Shown here: positions 1 through 8,837 of the stretch, one piece after another
Position numbering within the stretch: position 1 is the stretch's first letter
Layout of the letters: every line of letters begins with the position of its first letter
NCBI GenBank assembly: GCA_041397525.1
Contig: JAWKWL010000003.1
Coordinates: 62,001-126,000 of the forward strand
Direction of reading: 5' to 3'
DNA length: 64,000 nucleotides
Origin: BOKV01 sp041397525
GTDB lineage: Bacteria > Pseudomonadota > Alphaproteobacteria > Rhizobiales > Rhizobiaceae
Made by a program: the position numbers and the translations under genes
Notes under the pieces: model-generated
What the model was told of the DNA's origin: nothing
Seen by the model: only the letters and a program-made list of their open reading frames with translations
Databases searched by the model: none

Positions 1-167
1 GGATCGAGCAGTCCCTCCGCCACCAGCCAGCCATTGATAGCTGTGTCAAACAGCGAGTAATGCACGACATTGTTCATGTGGCCGTAAATGTCATTGTCGG
101 ACCAGCGCGTCTGCAATTTTCGGAACAGTCCGAATTCCTCGCGCGAAAGTGGATGTACCTTTGCCAT
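1..167 (-). CDS. Acyl-CoA thioesterase, hotdog fold (partial)
   Basis: Only the first 55 residues are present; the gene runs off the left edge. The N-terminus contains RWSDNDIYGHMNNVVHY, the hallmark of the 4-hydroxybenzoyl-CoA thioesterase / YbgC-like hotdog family, where the Asp of the D-x-Y-G-H-x-N motif acts in thioester hydrolysis. The ATG follows the stop codon of the upstream alcohol dehydrogenase gene by one base, so the two are probably cotranscribed and translationally coupled. The natural acyl-CoA substrate cannot be told from the fragment. Confidence 0.85.
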   Translation of the reverse strand, partial: MAKVHPLSREEFGLFRKLQTRWSDNDIYGHMNNVVHYSLFDTAINGWLVAEGLLD

Positions 168-168
168 G

Positions 169-1329
169 TCAGTATGCTGCCTTGTAAATGGAGAGCGCGT
201 CGGATTGTGTGACCTCGCGCGGATTGTTGACGAGAAGCCGCGTCTGTTTCATCGCGTCCGCAGCCATGCGTGGCAGGTCGTTCTCGCCGACACCCACCTC
301 GCGCAGACGCGTCTTCAGGCCCAGATCAGCAGATAGTGCCGCCAGCCTTTCGATGAATTCTGCACATACGCCCTGCGCGCCAGCGGAAACGTCAATGTCA
401 GGAAAGGCATGCGGTGCAAGTTCGGCGTATAGATGGGCAGCTTCCGGCGCGTTGAAACGCAGCACATGCGGCAGGACGAGCGCGTTCGAAAGACCGTGCG
501 GAACATGGAAAATGCCGCCAACAGGATAGGCGAGCGCATGAACCGCGGCAACCGGCGAATTGGCGAAGGCCTGGCCGGCCAGCATCGAGCCCAGCAACAT
601 TGATGATCGGGCATTGATATCCCTGCCGTTGGTGACGGCGGTTTCGATATTGGCACCCAGCAGGCGAAGCGCTTCCACCGCCAGCATGCGCGACATCGGA
701 TTGTTGTTCGCGCTTTTCGACGCATAGGCCTCTATGGCATGCACCATGGCGTCGATGCCGGTCGCAGCGGTGATCGATGCAGGCAGGCCAAGCGTCAAGT
801 CCGGATCAAGGATGGCCAGGTCAGGCAGGATGACCGGCGAGGACACGCCGCGTTTTTCGTCGCCCGAAACAGTGATGATGGAAACTGGCGTGACCTCCGA
901 GCCAGTTCCCGCCGTGGTGGGAACAAGTACCAGCGGCAGGCGCGGTCCCTTTGCATTTCCAACGCCCCATGCCGCGTCGATGTCTTCTTTGGAACCGGCC
1001 AGAAGTGCCGCCAGTTTCGCCACATCCATGGAAGAGCCTCCGCCAAAGCCGACGACGCCGCTGGCGTTCACCGCGTTCGCGGTTTCCGTGGCAGTCATCA
1101 GCGTCGCGAGCGACGGATCGGCTTCCACCTGGTCGAAAACCGTGACCTTGCATCCAGCGGCTTCAAGCGAGGCAATGGCTGGCGCACAAAGCCCAATCGT
1201 AACCAGCCCGCTATCGGTGATGAACAAAACCGACTTGCCAAGCCTTCCAGCGGCAATCTCACCGAGCGTTCCTGCAATCCCGCCTCCAAAGCGCATGCCT
1301 GCCGTCGTGTTGAAGGCAAAGGGGTTCAT
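169..1329 (-). CDS. Iron-containing alcohol dehydrogenase
   Basis: A 386-residue protein of the group III iron-dependent alcohol dehydrogenase family (Fe-ADH), which oxidises alcohols or reduces aldehydes and ketones with NAD(P). The dinucleotide-binding GGGS lies near residues 97-100 and the family signature PTTAGTGSEVTP near 137-148. The likely metal ligands are D193, H197, H264 and H278, all present. The open frame extends upstream, but the family match starts at MNPFAFNTTA, which sets the start. It is followed by the thioesterase gene and faces a divergent VOC gene across about 200 bp. The substrate is unknown; homologues include maleylacetate reductases and short-chain alcohol dehydrogenases. 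Confidence 0.9.
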   Translation of the reverse strand: MNPFAFNTTAGMRFGGGIAGTLGEIAAGRLGKSVLFITDSGLVTIGLCAPAIASLEAAGCKVTVFDQVEADPSLATLMTATETANAVNASGVVGFGGGSSMDVAKLAALLAGSKEDIDAAWGVGNAKGPRLPLVLVPTTAGTGSEVTPVSIITVSGDEKRGVSSPVILPDLAILDPDLTLGLPASITAATGIDAMVHAIEAYASKSANNNPMSRMLAVEALRLLGANIETAVTNGRDINARSSMLLGSMLAGQAFANSPVAAVHALAYPVGGIFHVPHGLSNALVLPHVLRFNAPEAAHLYAELAPHAFPDIDVSAGAQGVCAEFIERLAALSADLGLKTRLREVGVGENDLPRMAADAMKQTRLLVNNPREVTQSDALSIYKAAY

Positions 1330-1528
1330 CCGTGCCGTCCTTTCCGCCAATGTCCGTTTCATCCAATAGCGCAAGCCGGCCTTGCCGCACAACTGGTGCC
1401 GGGAAAGCATCGAACTCCGAAAAAATTTGACCAAACGGTAAAAAAATGGCAAAGCGAACACCCATCGCACTTGTGCGCACCGCAATTTTGCGCAAACTGC
1501 GACTGCAAGACTGCACAGGGAATGTTGC

Positions 1529-1978
1529 ATGAACGACCAGCTTCCGATGCCGGCAATTTCGCTGATAACGCTCGGCGTGGAAGATCTTGCGGTTTCGCTG
1601 GCTTTTTACCGGGCACTCGGCTTCCGCGACACCACCGCAAGTCAGGACAGCGTCAAGTTCCTCAATGCCGGCAACATCGTGCTCGGCCTGTTCGCGCGCG
1701 ACGAACTGGCCAGGGACGCCCATGTTGATAACCAGCCGACAGGCTTTGCGGCCCAATCGCTTGCCATGAACCTGCCGGACGAGGCGTCGACGGAAGCGAT
1801 GTTTGCGCGCGCCATCGCAGCCGGTGGCACGGAGTTGAAGCAGCCGCAAAAGGTTTTCTGGGGCGGATATTCAGGTTATTTTGCCGATCCCGATGGTCAT
1901 TTGTGGGAAGTTGCGCATAATCCGTTCTTCGAGATGGATGCCAACGGCACGCTGCGACTGGAATCGAAATCGCAATGA
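1529..1978 (+). CDS. VOC (glyoxalase/bleomycin resistance) family protein
   Basis: A 149-residue protein with the vicinal oxygen chelate fold. The N-terminal half begins with ISLITLGVEDLAVSLAFYRALGF (about residues 10-32), and the C-terminal half carries GYFADPDGHLWEVAHNP (about 116-132), where the Glu of W-E-V is a typical metal ligand. The family includes glyoxalases, dioxygenases and drug-binding proteins, and the substrate cannot be assigned. It is the first gene of a tightly spaced plus-strand run; its stop overlaps the next start as ATGA. Confidence 0.85.
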   Translation: MNDQLPMPAISLITLGVEDLAVSLAFYRALGFRDTTASQDSVKFLNAGNIVLGLFARDELARDAHVDNQPTGFAAQSLAMNLPDEASTEAMFARAIAAGGTELKQPQKVFWGGYSGYFADPDGHLWEVAHNPFFEMDANGTLRLESKSQ

Positions 1979-2856
1979 AAATTCGCCTGATCGCCCTTTA
2001 CCTGTTGCTGCCCCTGATAGTGGCAGCAAATGCAACTCCGGCCTTTTCGGACGAAGTGAAACTTGACGGCCTGACCTATGACATCGGCCGCAATGGTGTA
2101 CGCGCGGCCTTTGTAATCTCCGGCAATGAGAATGATGGCTACACCGCGCAGTTCACGCTTACGGAAAACGGTGGCACGGTAGCCTCGTTGGATTTCATCG
2201 ACATACTTGCCGAATACACTTTGCCACAGGCGAGCTTCGTCGAGATGGACAATTCCAATGACACGATGGAAGTTTTCGTCTCTCAATTCACCGGCGGCGC
2301 GCATTGCTGCGCGGAAGCCTCCGTTTTCACCAAATCGGCGACAGGCTGGAATCAACTTGATTTTGGGGCATTTGACGGTGGGCCGGAGGGAATAGTCCCG
2401 CAGGATGTTGATTTTGATGGTGTGTCCGAGATCGTCACATATGACAATGCATTCCTGTATGCCTTCACCTCGTATGCCGGTTCGCGCGCGCCGCGCCAGA
2501 TATTGGCGATCCGCAATGGTGAAGTTGCCAATGTCTCGGCTGATCCGGCTTTTGCCTCGGTTCATCGCACCTATCTCGAGGAAATGGGTACCATCCCTGA
2601 TGCGGGCACCGATACCGGCAGTGACCGCAATTCCTGGCTGGCTGCCTATGCAGCGACCTTGCTGCTGCTGGGGGAGCCTGATCCCCTCGACTATGCCGAC
2701 CAGTCCTTTGATCCGGATGTGGATTGGGATATGAGCGAATGCGCAGATCCGGCCCTCGAAAACGATTGCCCTGCCGACAAACAGGTCAGGATTACCTTCC
2801 CCCAGGCCCTGCGCAAATTGCTGGCAGGGTCGGGATACCCCAAACTTCCGGAGTAG
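1975..2856 (+). CDS. Hypothetical exported protein with Asp-rich calcium-like motif
   Basis: A 293-residue protein that I do not recognise as a named family. The N-terminus (about 1-25, ending TPAFS before DEV) is a Sec signal peptide, so it should be periplasmic or secreted. A GGAHCC motif sits at about 107-112 and a D-V-D-F-D-G stretch at about 144-149, resembling the calcium-binding loop of FG-GAP/VCBS repeats. Two further cysteines in the C-terminal part (CADPALENDC) may form a disulfide. It overlaps the VOC gene by four bases and precedes cdd by two bases, so it is cotranscribed with the nucleoside genes, but nothing in the protein links it to nucleosides. Confidence 0.75.
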   Translation: MKIRLIALYLLLPLIVAANATPAFSDEVKLDGLTYDIGRNGVRAAFVISGNENDGYTAQFTLTENGGTVASLDFIDILAEYTLPQASFVEMDNSNDTMEVFVSQFTGGAHCCAEASVFTKSATGWNQLDFGAFDGGPEGIVPQDVDFDGVSEIVTYDNAFLYAFTSYAGSRAPRQILAIRNGEVANVSADPAFASVHRTYLEEMGTIPDAGTDTGSDRNSWLAAYAATLLLLGEPDPLDYADQSFDPDVDWDMSECADPALENDCPADKQVRITFPQALRKLLAGSGYPKLPE

Positions 2857-2858
2857 AC

Positions 2859-3251
2859 ATGGCCGCTGATCTCCATCGCCTTGCTGTTACAGCCATGGCA
2901 AAAACCCATTCGCCCTATTCGAGCTTTCCGGTCGGTGCCGCGATCCTGACCGAGGATGGCCGGACCTATGCAGGGTGCAATGTCGAGAACGCGTCCTATC
3001 CCGAAGGATGGTGCGCGGAAACCACTGCCATTTCACATATGGTCATGGATGGCGGAGGCATGATCTGCGAGGTCGCCGTGGTCGCGGTCAAACATCCGGC
3101 AATCACGCCATGCGGGGGATGCCGCCAGCGTCTCGCTGAATTTGGCAAGCAATCGACACTCGTGCATCTTTGCGACATGAACGGGGTACTGGAAACCATG
3201 ACCCTTGGTGAACTGCTGCCACGCGCTTTTGAACTGGATGCAAACTCATGA
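2859..3251 (+). CDS. cdd: Cytidine deaminase
   Basis: A 130-residue protein, the usual length of the small homotetrameric cytidine deaminases. It hydrolyses cytidine and deoxycytidine to uridine and deoxyuridine in the cytoplasm. The zinc ligands are C52 (in C-A-E, with E54 as the proton shuttle) and C85 and C88 (in PCGGCRQ); the substrate-binding NVENASYPEG is at 41-50. The start is the ATG two bases after the upstream stop, because the protein match begins there. Its stop overlaps the punA start as ATGA, showing translational coupling. Confidence 0.95.
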   Translation: MAADLHRLAVTAMAKTHSPYSSFPVGAAILTEDGRTYAGCNVENASYPEGWCAETTAISHMVMDGGGMICEVAVVAVKHPAITPCGGCRQRLAEFGKQSTLVHLCDMNGVLETMTLGELLPRAFELDANS

Positions 3252-4048
3252 AACGGACAACTGCCGAACTCGTCAGACGGCTCGACGGACTGATGCCGGA
3301 AACTGCGCTGGTGCTGGGTTCCGGCCTCGGCGGTCTTGTTGCGCAGATCGAATCGCAATTGCGCATTCCCTATTCCGAGCTTGAGGGCTTTCCTGCGGGC
3401 GGCGTGTCCGGCCATGCAGGTGAGGTGGTTGCCGGCACCATAGCCGGAACCCCGATCATCGCCTTGTCAGGACGTGTTCACTATTATGAGCATGGCGATG
3501 CGGATGCCATGCGCCTGCCACTGGAAGTACTCAAAGCCGTTGGCGTCAAGCAACTGGTACTTACCAATTCCGCCGGCTCGCTTCGCGAAGACCTGCCTCC
3601 GGGATCAGTGATGTTGATCAGCGACCACATCAACTGGTCCGGCATGAACCCGCTGATCGGTGAGGCCACCGATGCACGATTTGTCGGCATGACAAGTGCC
3701 TATGACGCGGACCTTGCCTCACACTTTCGCAATATCGCCTCAAGCAGCAATATTGCGCTGGGTGAGGGCGTGTACATGTGGTTCTCCGGCCCCAGTTTCG
3801 AGACCCCGGCAGAAATCCGCGCCGCCCGCATTCTGGGAGCGGATGCCGTTGGCATGTCGACGGTCCCCGAAGTAATCCTTGCCCGGTTCCTCGGTCTCAG
3901 GGTTGCGGCATTTTCAGTCATCACGAATTTCGGTGCTGGCATGACCGGGGCCGAACTGTCGCATGGCGAAACCAAGGAAATGGCCCCGCGCGGCGGTGAC
4001 TTGTTGTCCCGCCTTCTGGTGGCAGCGTTGGGAGAAAGCAGATCATGA
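3248..4048 (+). CDS. punA: Purine nucleoside phosphorylase (class II, trimeric type)
   Basis: A 266-residue protein that phosphorolyses inosine and guanosine nucleosides to the free base and (deoxy)ribose-1-phosphate. Family marks are LGSGLGGL (23-30, phosphate loop), GRVHYYEH (75-82), SGPSFETPAEI (180-190), VGMSTVPE (201-208) and TNFGAGM (226-232, base-binding Asn). The sequence type is the trimeric PNP rather than the hexameric DeoD of E. coli. It overlaps cdd by four bases and is followed by deoC, which fits nucleoside catabolism. Confidence 0.93.
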   Translation: MKRTTAELVRRLDGLMPETALVLGSGLGGLVAQIESQLRIPYSELEGFPAGGVSGHAGEVVAGTIAGTPIIALSGRVHYYEHGDADAMRLPLEVLKAVGVKQLVLTNSAGSLREDLPPGSVMLISDHINWSGMNPLIGEATDARFVGMTSAYDADLASHFRNIASSSNIALGEGVYMWFSGPSFETPAEIRAARILGADAVGMSTVPEVILARFLGLRVAAFSVITNFGAGMTGAELSHGETKEMAPRGGDLLSRLLVAALGESRS

Positions 4049-4058
4049 GCGTGACATC

Positions 4059-5108
4059 ATGAACAGCAAGTTTGGTGAAACCACTGCGACCACTGCCGGC
4101 CCACAGCACACCCGGCAGGCCAAGGGCGAGCGTAGTGAACTGGTTGCGGTTGCCCATGGCCATCCGCGCAATGACGGCATGGAACTGATGCCGGAACTGT
4201 TTGATACGGTCGAAGTGAATCTCTCCGCCGCACACCGTCGCGCCGCGACCCTGACCACGAGGCGCACCGTCAAGAAAGACTGGCAGGCCGCCTGGCTGAT
4301 CAACGCGATCGGTGCCATTGATCTTACCACACTCGCCGGTGATGACACGCCCGGACGTGTCGGGCGGCTTTGCGCCAAGGCACGCAATCCGCTGCGTCAT
4401 GACCTCGTCAATGCGCTTGGCTTCGAGCCCGGGGAAATCCGCACCGGGGCTGTTTGCGTTTATCCAACCATGGTCGGCACTGCGGTGTCGGCACTACGCG
4501 GTACCGGCATTCCGGTGGCTTCGGTCGCGACCGGCTTTCCGGCAGGTCTTACACCCATGCAGGACCGGCTGTCCGAAATCCGCTATGCCGTTGGCGAAGG
4601 CGCACAGGAGATCGACATCGTCATCACCCGCGCGCATGTGCTGACCGGCAATTGGGCCGCTTTGTATGATGAATTGCGCCAGATGCGCGAGGCCTGTGGC
4701 GACGCACACATGAAAGCAATCCTTGCCACAGGGGATCTGAAAACCCTGACCAATGTTTACCGGGCATCTGTGGTTGCGATGATGGCGGGCTCCGATTTCA
4801 TCAAGACCTCGACAGGCATGGAAGGTGTCAATGCAACCCTTCCCGTGAGTCTGGTCATGACCCGCGCCATCCGTGATTACGAGATCATCACCGGGTTCAA
4901 GGTCGGCTTCAAGCCCGCAGGCGGCATCCGCGCCGCCAAGGACGCGATTGCATGGCAGATATTGATGAAGGAAGAACTGGGGCGTGAATGGCTGGAGCCG
5001 GACTTGTTCCGCATCGGGGCAAGCGCCTTGCTCGGCGATATCGAACGCCAGCTCGAACACCATGTGACCGGCCGTTATTCGGCCACCCATCGCCACAGCC
5101 TGGTATGA
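4059..5108 (+). CDS. deoC: Deoxyribose-phosphate aldolase
   Basis: A 349-residue aldolase that cleaves 2-deoxyribose-5-phosphate to glyceraldehyde-3-phosphate and acetaldehyde. The Schiff-base lysine is K249 in DFIKTSTG, the second conserved lysine is K285 in GFKPAGGI, and the catalytic Asp is probably D186 in EIDIVI. It is longer than E. coli DeoC because of an N-terminal extension of about 70 residues, as in the eukaryote-like DERA branch. The start is set at MNSKFGETT, ten bases after punA; the frame is open further upstream but only as a shadow of punA. Confidence 0.93.
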   Translation: MNSKFGETTATTAGPQHTRQAKGERSELVAVAHGHPRNDGMELMPELFDTVEVNLSAAHRRAATLTTRRTVKKDWQAAWLINAIGAIDLTTLAGDDTPGRVGRLCAKARNPLRHDLVNALGFEPGEIRTGAVCVYPTMVGTAVSALRGTGIPVASVATGFPAGLTPMQDRLSEIRYAVGEGAQEIDIVITRAHVLTGNWAALYDELRQMREACGDAHMKAILATGDLKTLTNVYRASVVAMMAGSDFIKTSTGMEGVNATLPVSLVMTRAIRDYEIITGFKVGFKPAGGIRAAKDAIAWQILMKEELGREWLEPDLFRIGASALLGDIERQLEHHVTGRYSATHRHSLV

Positions 5109-5118
5109 GGAAAATGCC

Positions 5119-7509
5119 ATGAACGACATTCGCAACATCCTCAATACCATGGATTATGGTCCCGCACCCGAGGACGCTTCCATCGCCAATGACTGGCTCG
5201 ACCGCCACCAGCGCCGCTTCGGCCATTTCATTGATGGCAAGTTTGTTGAAGGCACTAACCTGTTCGACACCACCAGTCCCGCCAATGGTGAAAAGCTCGC
5301 CGACATCGCTTCTGCCTCTGCCAGGGAAGTCGACAGTGCCGTTGCCGCCGCCAGGCGTGCCATGCCTGCATGGACAAAACTCGGGGGCACCGGTCGCGCG
5401 CGCCATCTGTATGCGCTGGCACGCCAGGTCCAGAAACATGCCCGCCTCCTCGCAGTGCTTGAAACCATGGACAATGGCAAGCCGATCCGCGAAAGCCGCG
5501 ACATCGATATTCCTCTCGTGGCACGTCATTTCTACCACCATGCCGGATGGGCTGAATTGCTCGAAGAAGAGTTTCCCGGCCAGATTGCCGCTGGCACCTG
5601 CGGCCAGATCATTCCGTGGAATTTCCCGCTGCTGATGCTGGCCTGGAAAGTCGCGCCGGCTTTGGCGGCGGGTTGCACGGTTGTATTGAAGCCAGCAGAA
5701 TATACGCCGCTCAGCGCTATGGCCTTTGCCGAGCTTGCGCGCGAGGCCGGACTGCCCAAAGGCGTTCTCAACATCGTCAATGGCGATGGCGAAACCGGCG
5801 CTGCAATCGTCGCGCATGAAGGCCTCGACAAGATAGCCTTCACCGGATCGACCGAAGTAGGGCGCATCATCCGCAGGGCAACTGCGGGGTCAGGCAAGAA
5901 ACTGTCGCTGGAACTGGGCGGGAAGTCACCCTTCATCGTGTTCGCAGAAGCGGATATCGACGCTGCGGTCGAGGGCGTGGTGGACGCAATCTGGTTCAAT
6001 CAGGGCGAAGTCTGCTGTGCCGGCTCCCGCGCACTGGTGCAGGAAGGAATAGCCACGAAATTCCATGACCGGCTCAAGCATCGCATGGAAACATTGCGTC
6101 TCGGCGATCCTCTCGACAAGTCGGTCGACATCGGAGCCGTTGCTGATCCTGTCCAGTTGCGCAATATCGAGGAGCGGGTCGCGGAAGGAGTAGCCTCCGG
6201 TGCGACGCTGTGGCAGCCAAGTTGGGCCACACGCCTGAAAGGCAGCAATGGCTGCTTCTACCCGCCAACCCTGCTGATGGATGTCGAGCCGTCTTCCCGG
6301 GTTGCGCAGGAAGAAATTTTCGGCCCTGTTCTCGCATCCATGACATTCCGCACTCCCGGCGAAGCCCTGCAACTTGCCAACAATTCACGCTACGGCCTTG
6401 CAGCTTCCGTATGGAGCCAGAGCCTGGACATTGCATTTGATGCTGCGCGTGGCCTGAAAGCTGGTGTCGTCTGGATCAATTCAACCAACCAGTTTGATGC
6501 GGCGGCGGGCTTTGGCGGCTATCGCGAATCCGGTTTCGGCCGCGAGGGTGGCCGTGAAGGCATGATGGAATATCTGAAACCTGCATGGCTGAAAAAGGCA
6601 AGGCCGCTGCCTGCCCCGCCTGCAATGCCAGCTCCGCTCCCGGCAGGGGAAGGTGGCGCCGCCGCCCTCGACCGCACCATGAAAAACTATGTCGGAGGCA
6701 AGCAGGCACGGCCTGACTCGGGCTATTCCTACCCGGTCCTTGATGCGAAAGGCCGGCTCGTCTCCGAGGCGGGTTTCGGCAACCGCAAGGACATCCGCAA
6801 CGCCGTCGAAGCCGCCAATGCCGCATCAGGCTGGTCGTCGATGACCGGGCATGCAAGGGCGCAGGTATTGTATTTCCTGGCCGAAAACCTTGAAGCCCGC
6901 TCCCGTGATTTCTCCGAGCGGCTTGTGAGCCTCACAGGTGCCAGCGCCAAGGCTGCGGCAAGCGAGGTGACCCTCGCCGTCAACCGCATCATCCATTATG
7001 CTGCCTGGGCCGACAAACATGACGGCGCAGTGCGCGCGCCCGCCGCCAATATGCTGTCGCTGGCACTGAACGAACCTTGGGAAACGCTTGCCATTTCATG
7101 CCCGGATGAAGCACCGCTTCTGTCATTCGTTTCGCTGGTCTTGCCAGCAATCGCGATGGGAAACCGCGTCATCGTCACGCCTTCGCAATCAGCGCCGCTG
7201 ATCGCCGGTGACTTCTATCAGGTGCTGGACACGTCCGATGTTCCGGGCGGCGTCGTCAATATCGTGACTGGTGAACGCGATGCCTTGGCAGCCGTGATGG
7301 CCAAGCACGACGATATCGCATGCCACTGGTATTTCGGATCGAAGGCAGGAAGTGCAGTCGTCGAGCGCGAATCGGCAGGCAATCTCAAGGCAACATGGGT
7401 CAATAACGGTCTGGCGCGTGACTGGTTCGCGGCAGAACAGGGGCAGGGCTGGGAGTTCCTGTTCCATGCCATTCGTGTAAAGACGATCTGGACACCATTC
7501 GGCGTCTGA
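5119..7509 (+). CDS. Double-domain aldehyde dehydrogenase (ALDH16-like)
   Basis: A 796-residue fusion of two aldehyde dehydrogenase domains. Domain 1 (about 35-500) is complete, with PWNFP (167-171), the NAD-binding GSTEVGR (243-249), the general base E265 in LELGGKSP and the nucleophile C299 in NQGEVCCAGSR. Domain 2 (about 535-796) keeps ALDH-like sequence but lacks the Cys nucleophile and has NLKATWVNNG where the Glu motif should be, so it is probably a non-catalytic partner. This matches the ALDH16 architecture. Its place between deoC and deoA, with gaps of about 10 bases, suggests it oxidises the acetaldehyde from DeoC or another product of the pathway; that role is inference. Confidence 0.9.
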   Translation: MNDIRNILNTMDYGPAPEDASIANDWLDRHQRRFGHFIDGKFVEGTNLFDTTSPANGEKLADIASASAREVDSAVAAARRAMPAWTKLGGTGRARHLYALARQVQKHARLLAVLETMDNGKPIRESRDIDIPLVARHFYHHAGWAELLEEEFPGQIAAGTCGQIIPWNFPLLMLAWKVAPALAAGCTVVLKPAEYTPLSAMAFAELAREAGLPKGVLNIVNGDGETGAAIVAHEGLDKIAFTGSTEVGRIIRRATAGSGKKLSLELGGKSPFIVFAEADIDAAVEGVVDAIWFNQGEVCCAGSRALVQEGIATKFHDRLKHRMETLRLGDPLDKSVDIGAVADPVQLRNIEERVAEGVASGATLWQPSWATRLKGSNGCFYPPTLLMDVEPSSRVAQEEIFGPVLASMTFRTPGEALQLANNSRYGLAASVWSQSLDIAFDAARGLKAGVVWINSTNQFDAAAGFGGYRESGFGREGGREGMMEYLKPAWLKKARPLPAPPAMPAPLPAGEGGAAALDRTMKNYVGGKQARPDSGYSYPVLDAKGRLVSEAGFGNRKDIRNAVEAANAASGWSSMTGHARAQVLYFLAENLEARSRDFSERLVSLTGASAKAAASEVTLAVNRIIHYAAWADKHDGAVRAPAANMLSLALNEPWETLAISCPDEAPLLSFVSLVLPAIAMGNRVIVTPSQSAPLIAGDFYQVLDTSDVPGGVVNIVTGERDALAAVMAKHDDIACHWYFGSKAGSAVVERESAGNLKATWVNNGLARDWFAAEQGQGWEFLFHAIRVKTIWTPFGV

Positions 7510-7519
7510 GGAAATTGCA

Positions 7520-8830
7520 ATGTTGCCCCAGGAAATCATCATCAAGAAACGCGATGGCGCTGCCCTTGAGGCCGGCGAGATCGCGCAGTTTGTTGCCGGT
7601 GTCAGTGACGGCTCGGTGAGCGAAGGCCAGATTGCAGCGCTTGCCATGGCTGTCTTCCTCAATGGCATGAACCGCGACGAGGCCGTGGCATTGACGCTTG
7701 CCATGCGCGATTCGGGCGATGTGCTTGATTGGTCCGATCTGGGCGATGCTGTTGTCGACAAGCATTCGACCGGTGGCGTCGGCGACAACGTATCGCTGAT
7801 GCTGGCGCCCGCCGTTGCCGCCTGTGGCGCATTCGTGCCGATGATCTCGGGCCGGGGCCTCGGCCATACCGGCGGCACGCTCGACAAGTTCGATTCGATT
7901 CCCGGCTACACAACTGCGCCCGACAATGCGCTGTTCCGCTCGGTCGTCAGGGAAATCGGTTGCGCCATAATCGGTCAGACGGGGAATCTCGCACCTGCCG
8001 ACAAGCGTATCTATGGCATCCGGGACGTAACCGGCACAGTGGAAAGCGTACCGCTCATCACCGCCTCGATCCTCTCGAAGAAACTGGCGGCAGGGCTGAA
8101 GGGGCTGGTCCTCGACGTCAAGGTCGGCTCGGGCGCATTCATGGATTCGATCGACAAGGCGCAGGAATTGGCAGCGAGCCTCGTTGGCGTAGCCAATGGC
8201 GCAGGCCTGAAAACCACAGCACTCCTGACCGACATGGATCACCCGCTTGCCTCGGCAGCCGGCAATGCGGTTGAGATGCAGAACGCTGTCGATTTTCTCA
8301 CCGGCAAGCATGTCGACCGCACATTGTTCGATGTCACGATAGCACTGGGAGCAGAAATGCTCGTCGCAGCAGGAATTGTCACCGACACCGACGCCGGAGT
8401 CTCGAAAATGGCGCAGGCCTTCAGCTCCGGGGCTGCCGCGGAACGGTTCGCAAGAATGGTGTCGGCTCTTGGTGGGCCTTCGGATTTTGTCGACAATCCA
8501 CAGAAATACCTCACCCGCCCACCGCTTGAGATCGAGGTCGAAGCGGATGTCTCCCAGATCGAAAACTGCAAGGGGAGACTGGCATTTGAAACCCGCCAGG
8601 TCGGCCTTGCCGTTATCGAACTTGGCGGCGGCAGAACCCGCCCGCAAGATCCGGTCGACCATGCTGTGGGGATCATCGATATTGCTGGTCGTGACTGGGA
8701 TGGCACTTCGCCGCTGTGCCGCATTCTTGCACGCGATGAGGCAAGCGCTCAACGCGCGAAAAGGCGCGTCCTTGCGGCTGTGAGGCAAGGCACAAAACCC
8801 CCGCCAGCAATTCTGGAGCGGGTCGGATAG
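7520..8830 (+). CDS. deoA: Thymidine phosphorylase
   Basis: A 436-residue enzyme that phosphorolyses thymidine and deoxyuridine to the pyrimidine base and deoxyribose-1-phosphate. It has the nucleoside phosphorylase family 3 layout: an N-terminal helical domain, the phosphate-binding KHSTGGVGDN at 81-90 and the family signature starting SGRGLGHTGGT at 110-120, then the C-terminal PYNP domain. It is the last gene of the plus-strand run and ends seven bases before the convergent retropepsin-like gene. Confidence 0.95.
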   Translation: MLPQEIIIKKRDGAALEAGEIAQFVAGVSDGSVSEGQIAALAMAVFLNGMNRDEAVALTLAMRDSGDVLDWSDLGDAVVDKHSTGGVGDNVSLMLAPAVAACGAFVPMISGRGLGHTGGTLDKFDSIPGYTTAPDNALFRSVVREIGCAIIGQTGNLAPADKRIYGIRDVTGTVESVPLITASILSKKLAAGLKGLVLDVKVGSGAFMDSIDKAQELAASLVGVANGAGLKTTALLTDMDHPLASAAGNAVEMQNAVDFLTGKHVDRTLFDVTIALGAEMLVAAGIVTDTDAGVSKMAQAFSSGAAAERFARMVSALGGPSDFVDNPQKYLTRPPLEIEVEADVSQIENCKGRLAFETRQVGLAVIELGGGRTRPQDPVDHAVGIIDIAGRDWDGTSPLCRILARDEASAQRAKRRVLAAVRQGTKPPPAILERVG

Positions 8831-8837
8831 GATTCCG

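Noticed and set aside
1330..1528. Short palindromes (for example TTGCGCAA near 1488) in the gap between the Fe-ADH and VOC genes
   Set aside because: They are short, isolated and not paired with a recognisable promoter; a control role cannot be supported.
739..1728. Long open frame of 329 codons opposite the alcohol dehydrogenase gene
   Set aside because: It is the antisense shadow of a clear Fe-ADH gene; its translation has no family features and runs into the VOC gene.
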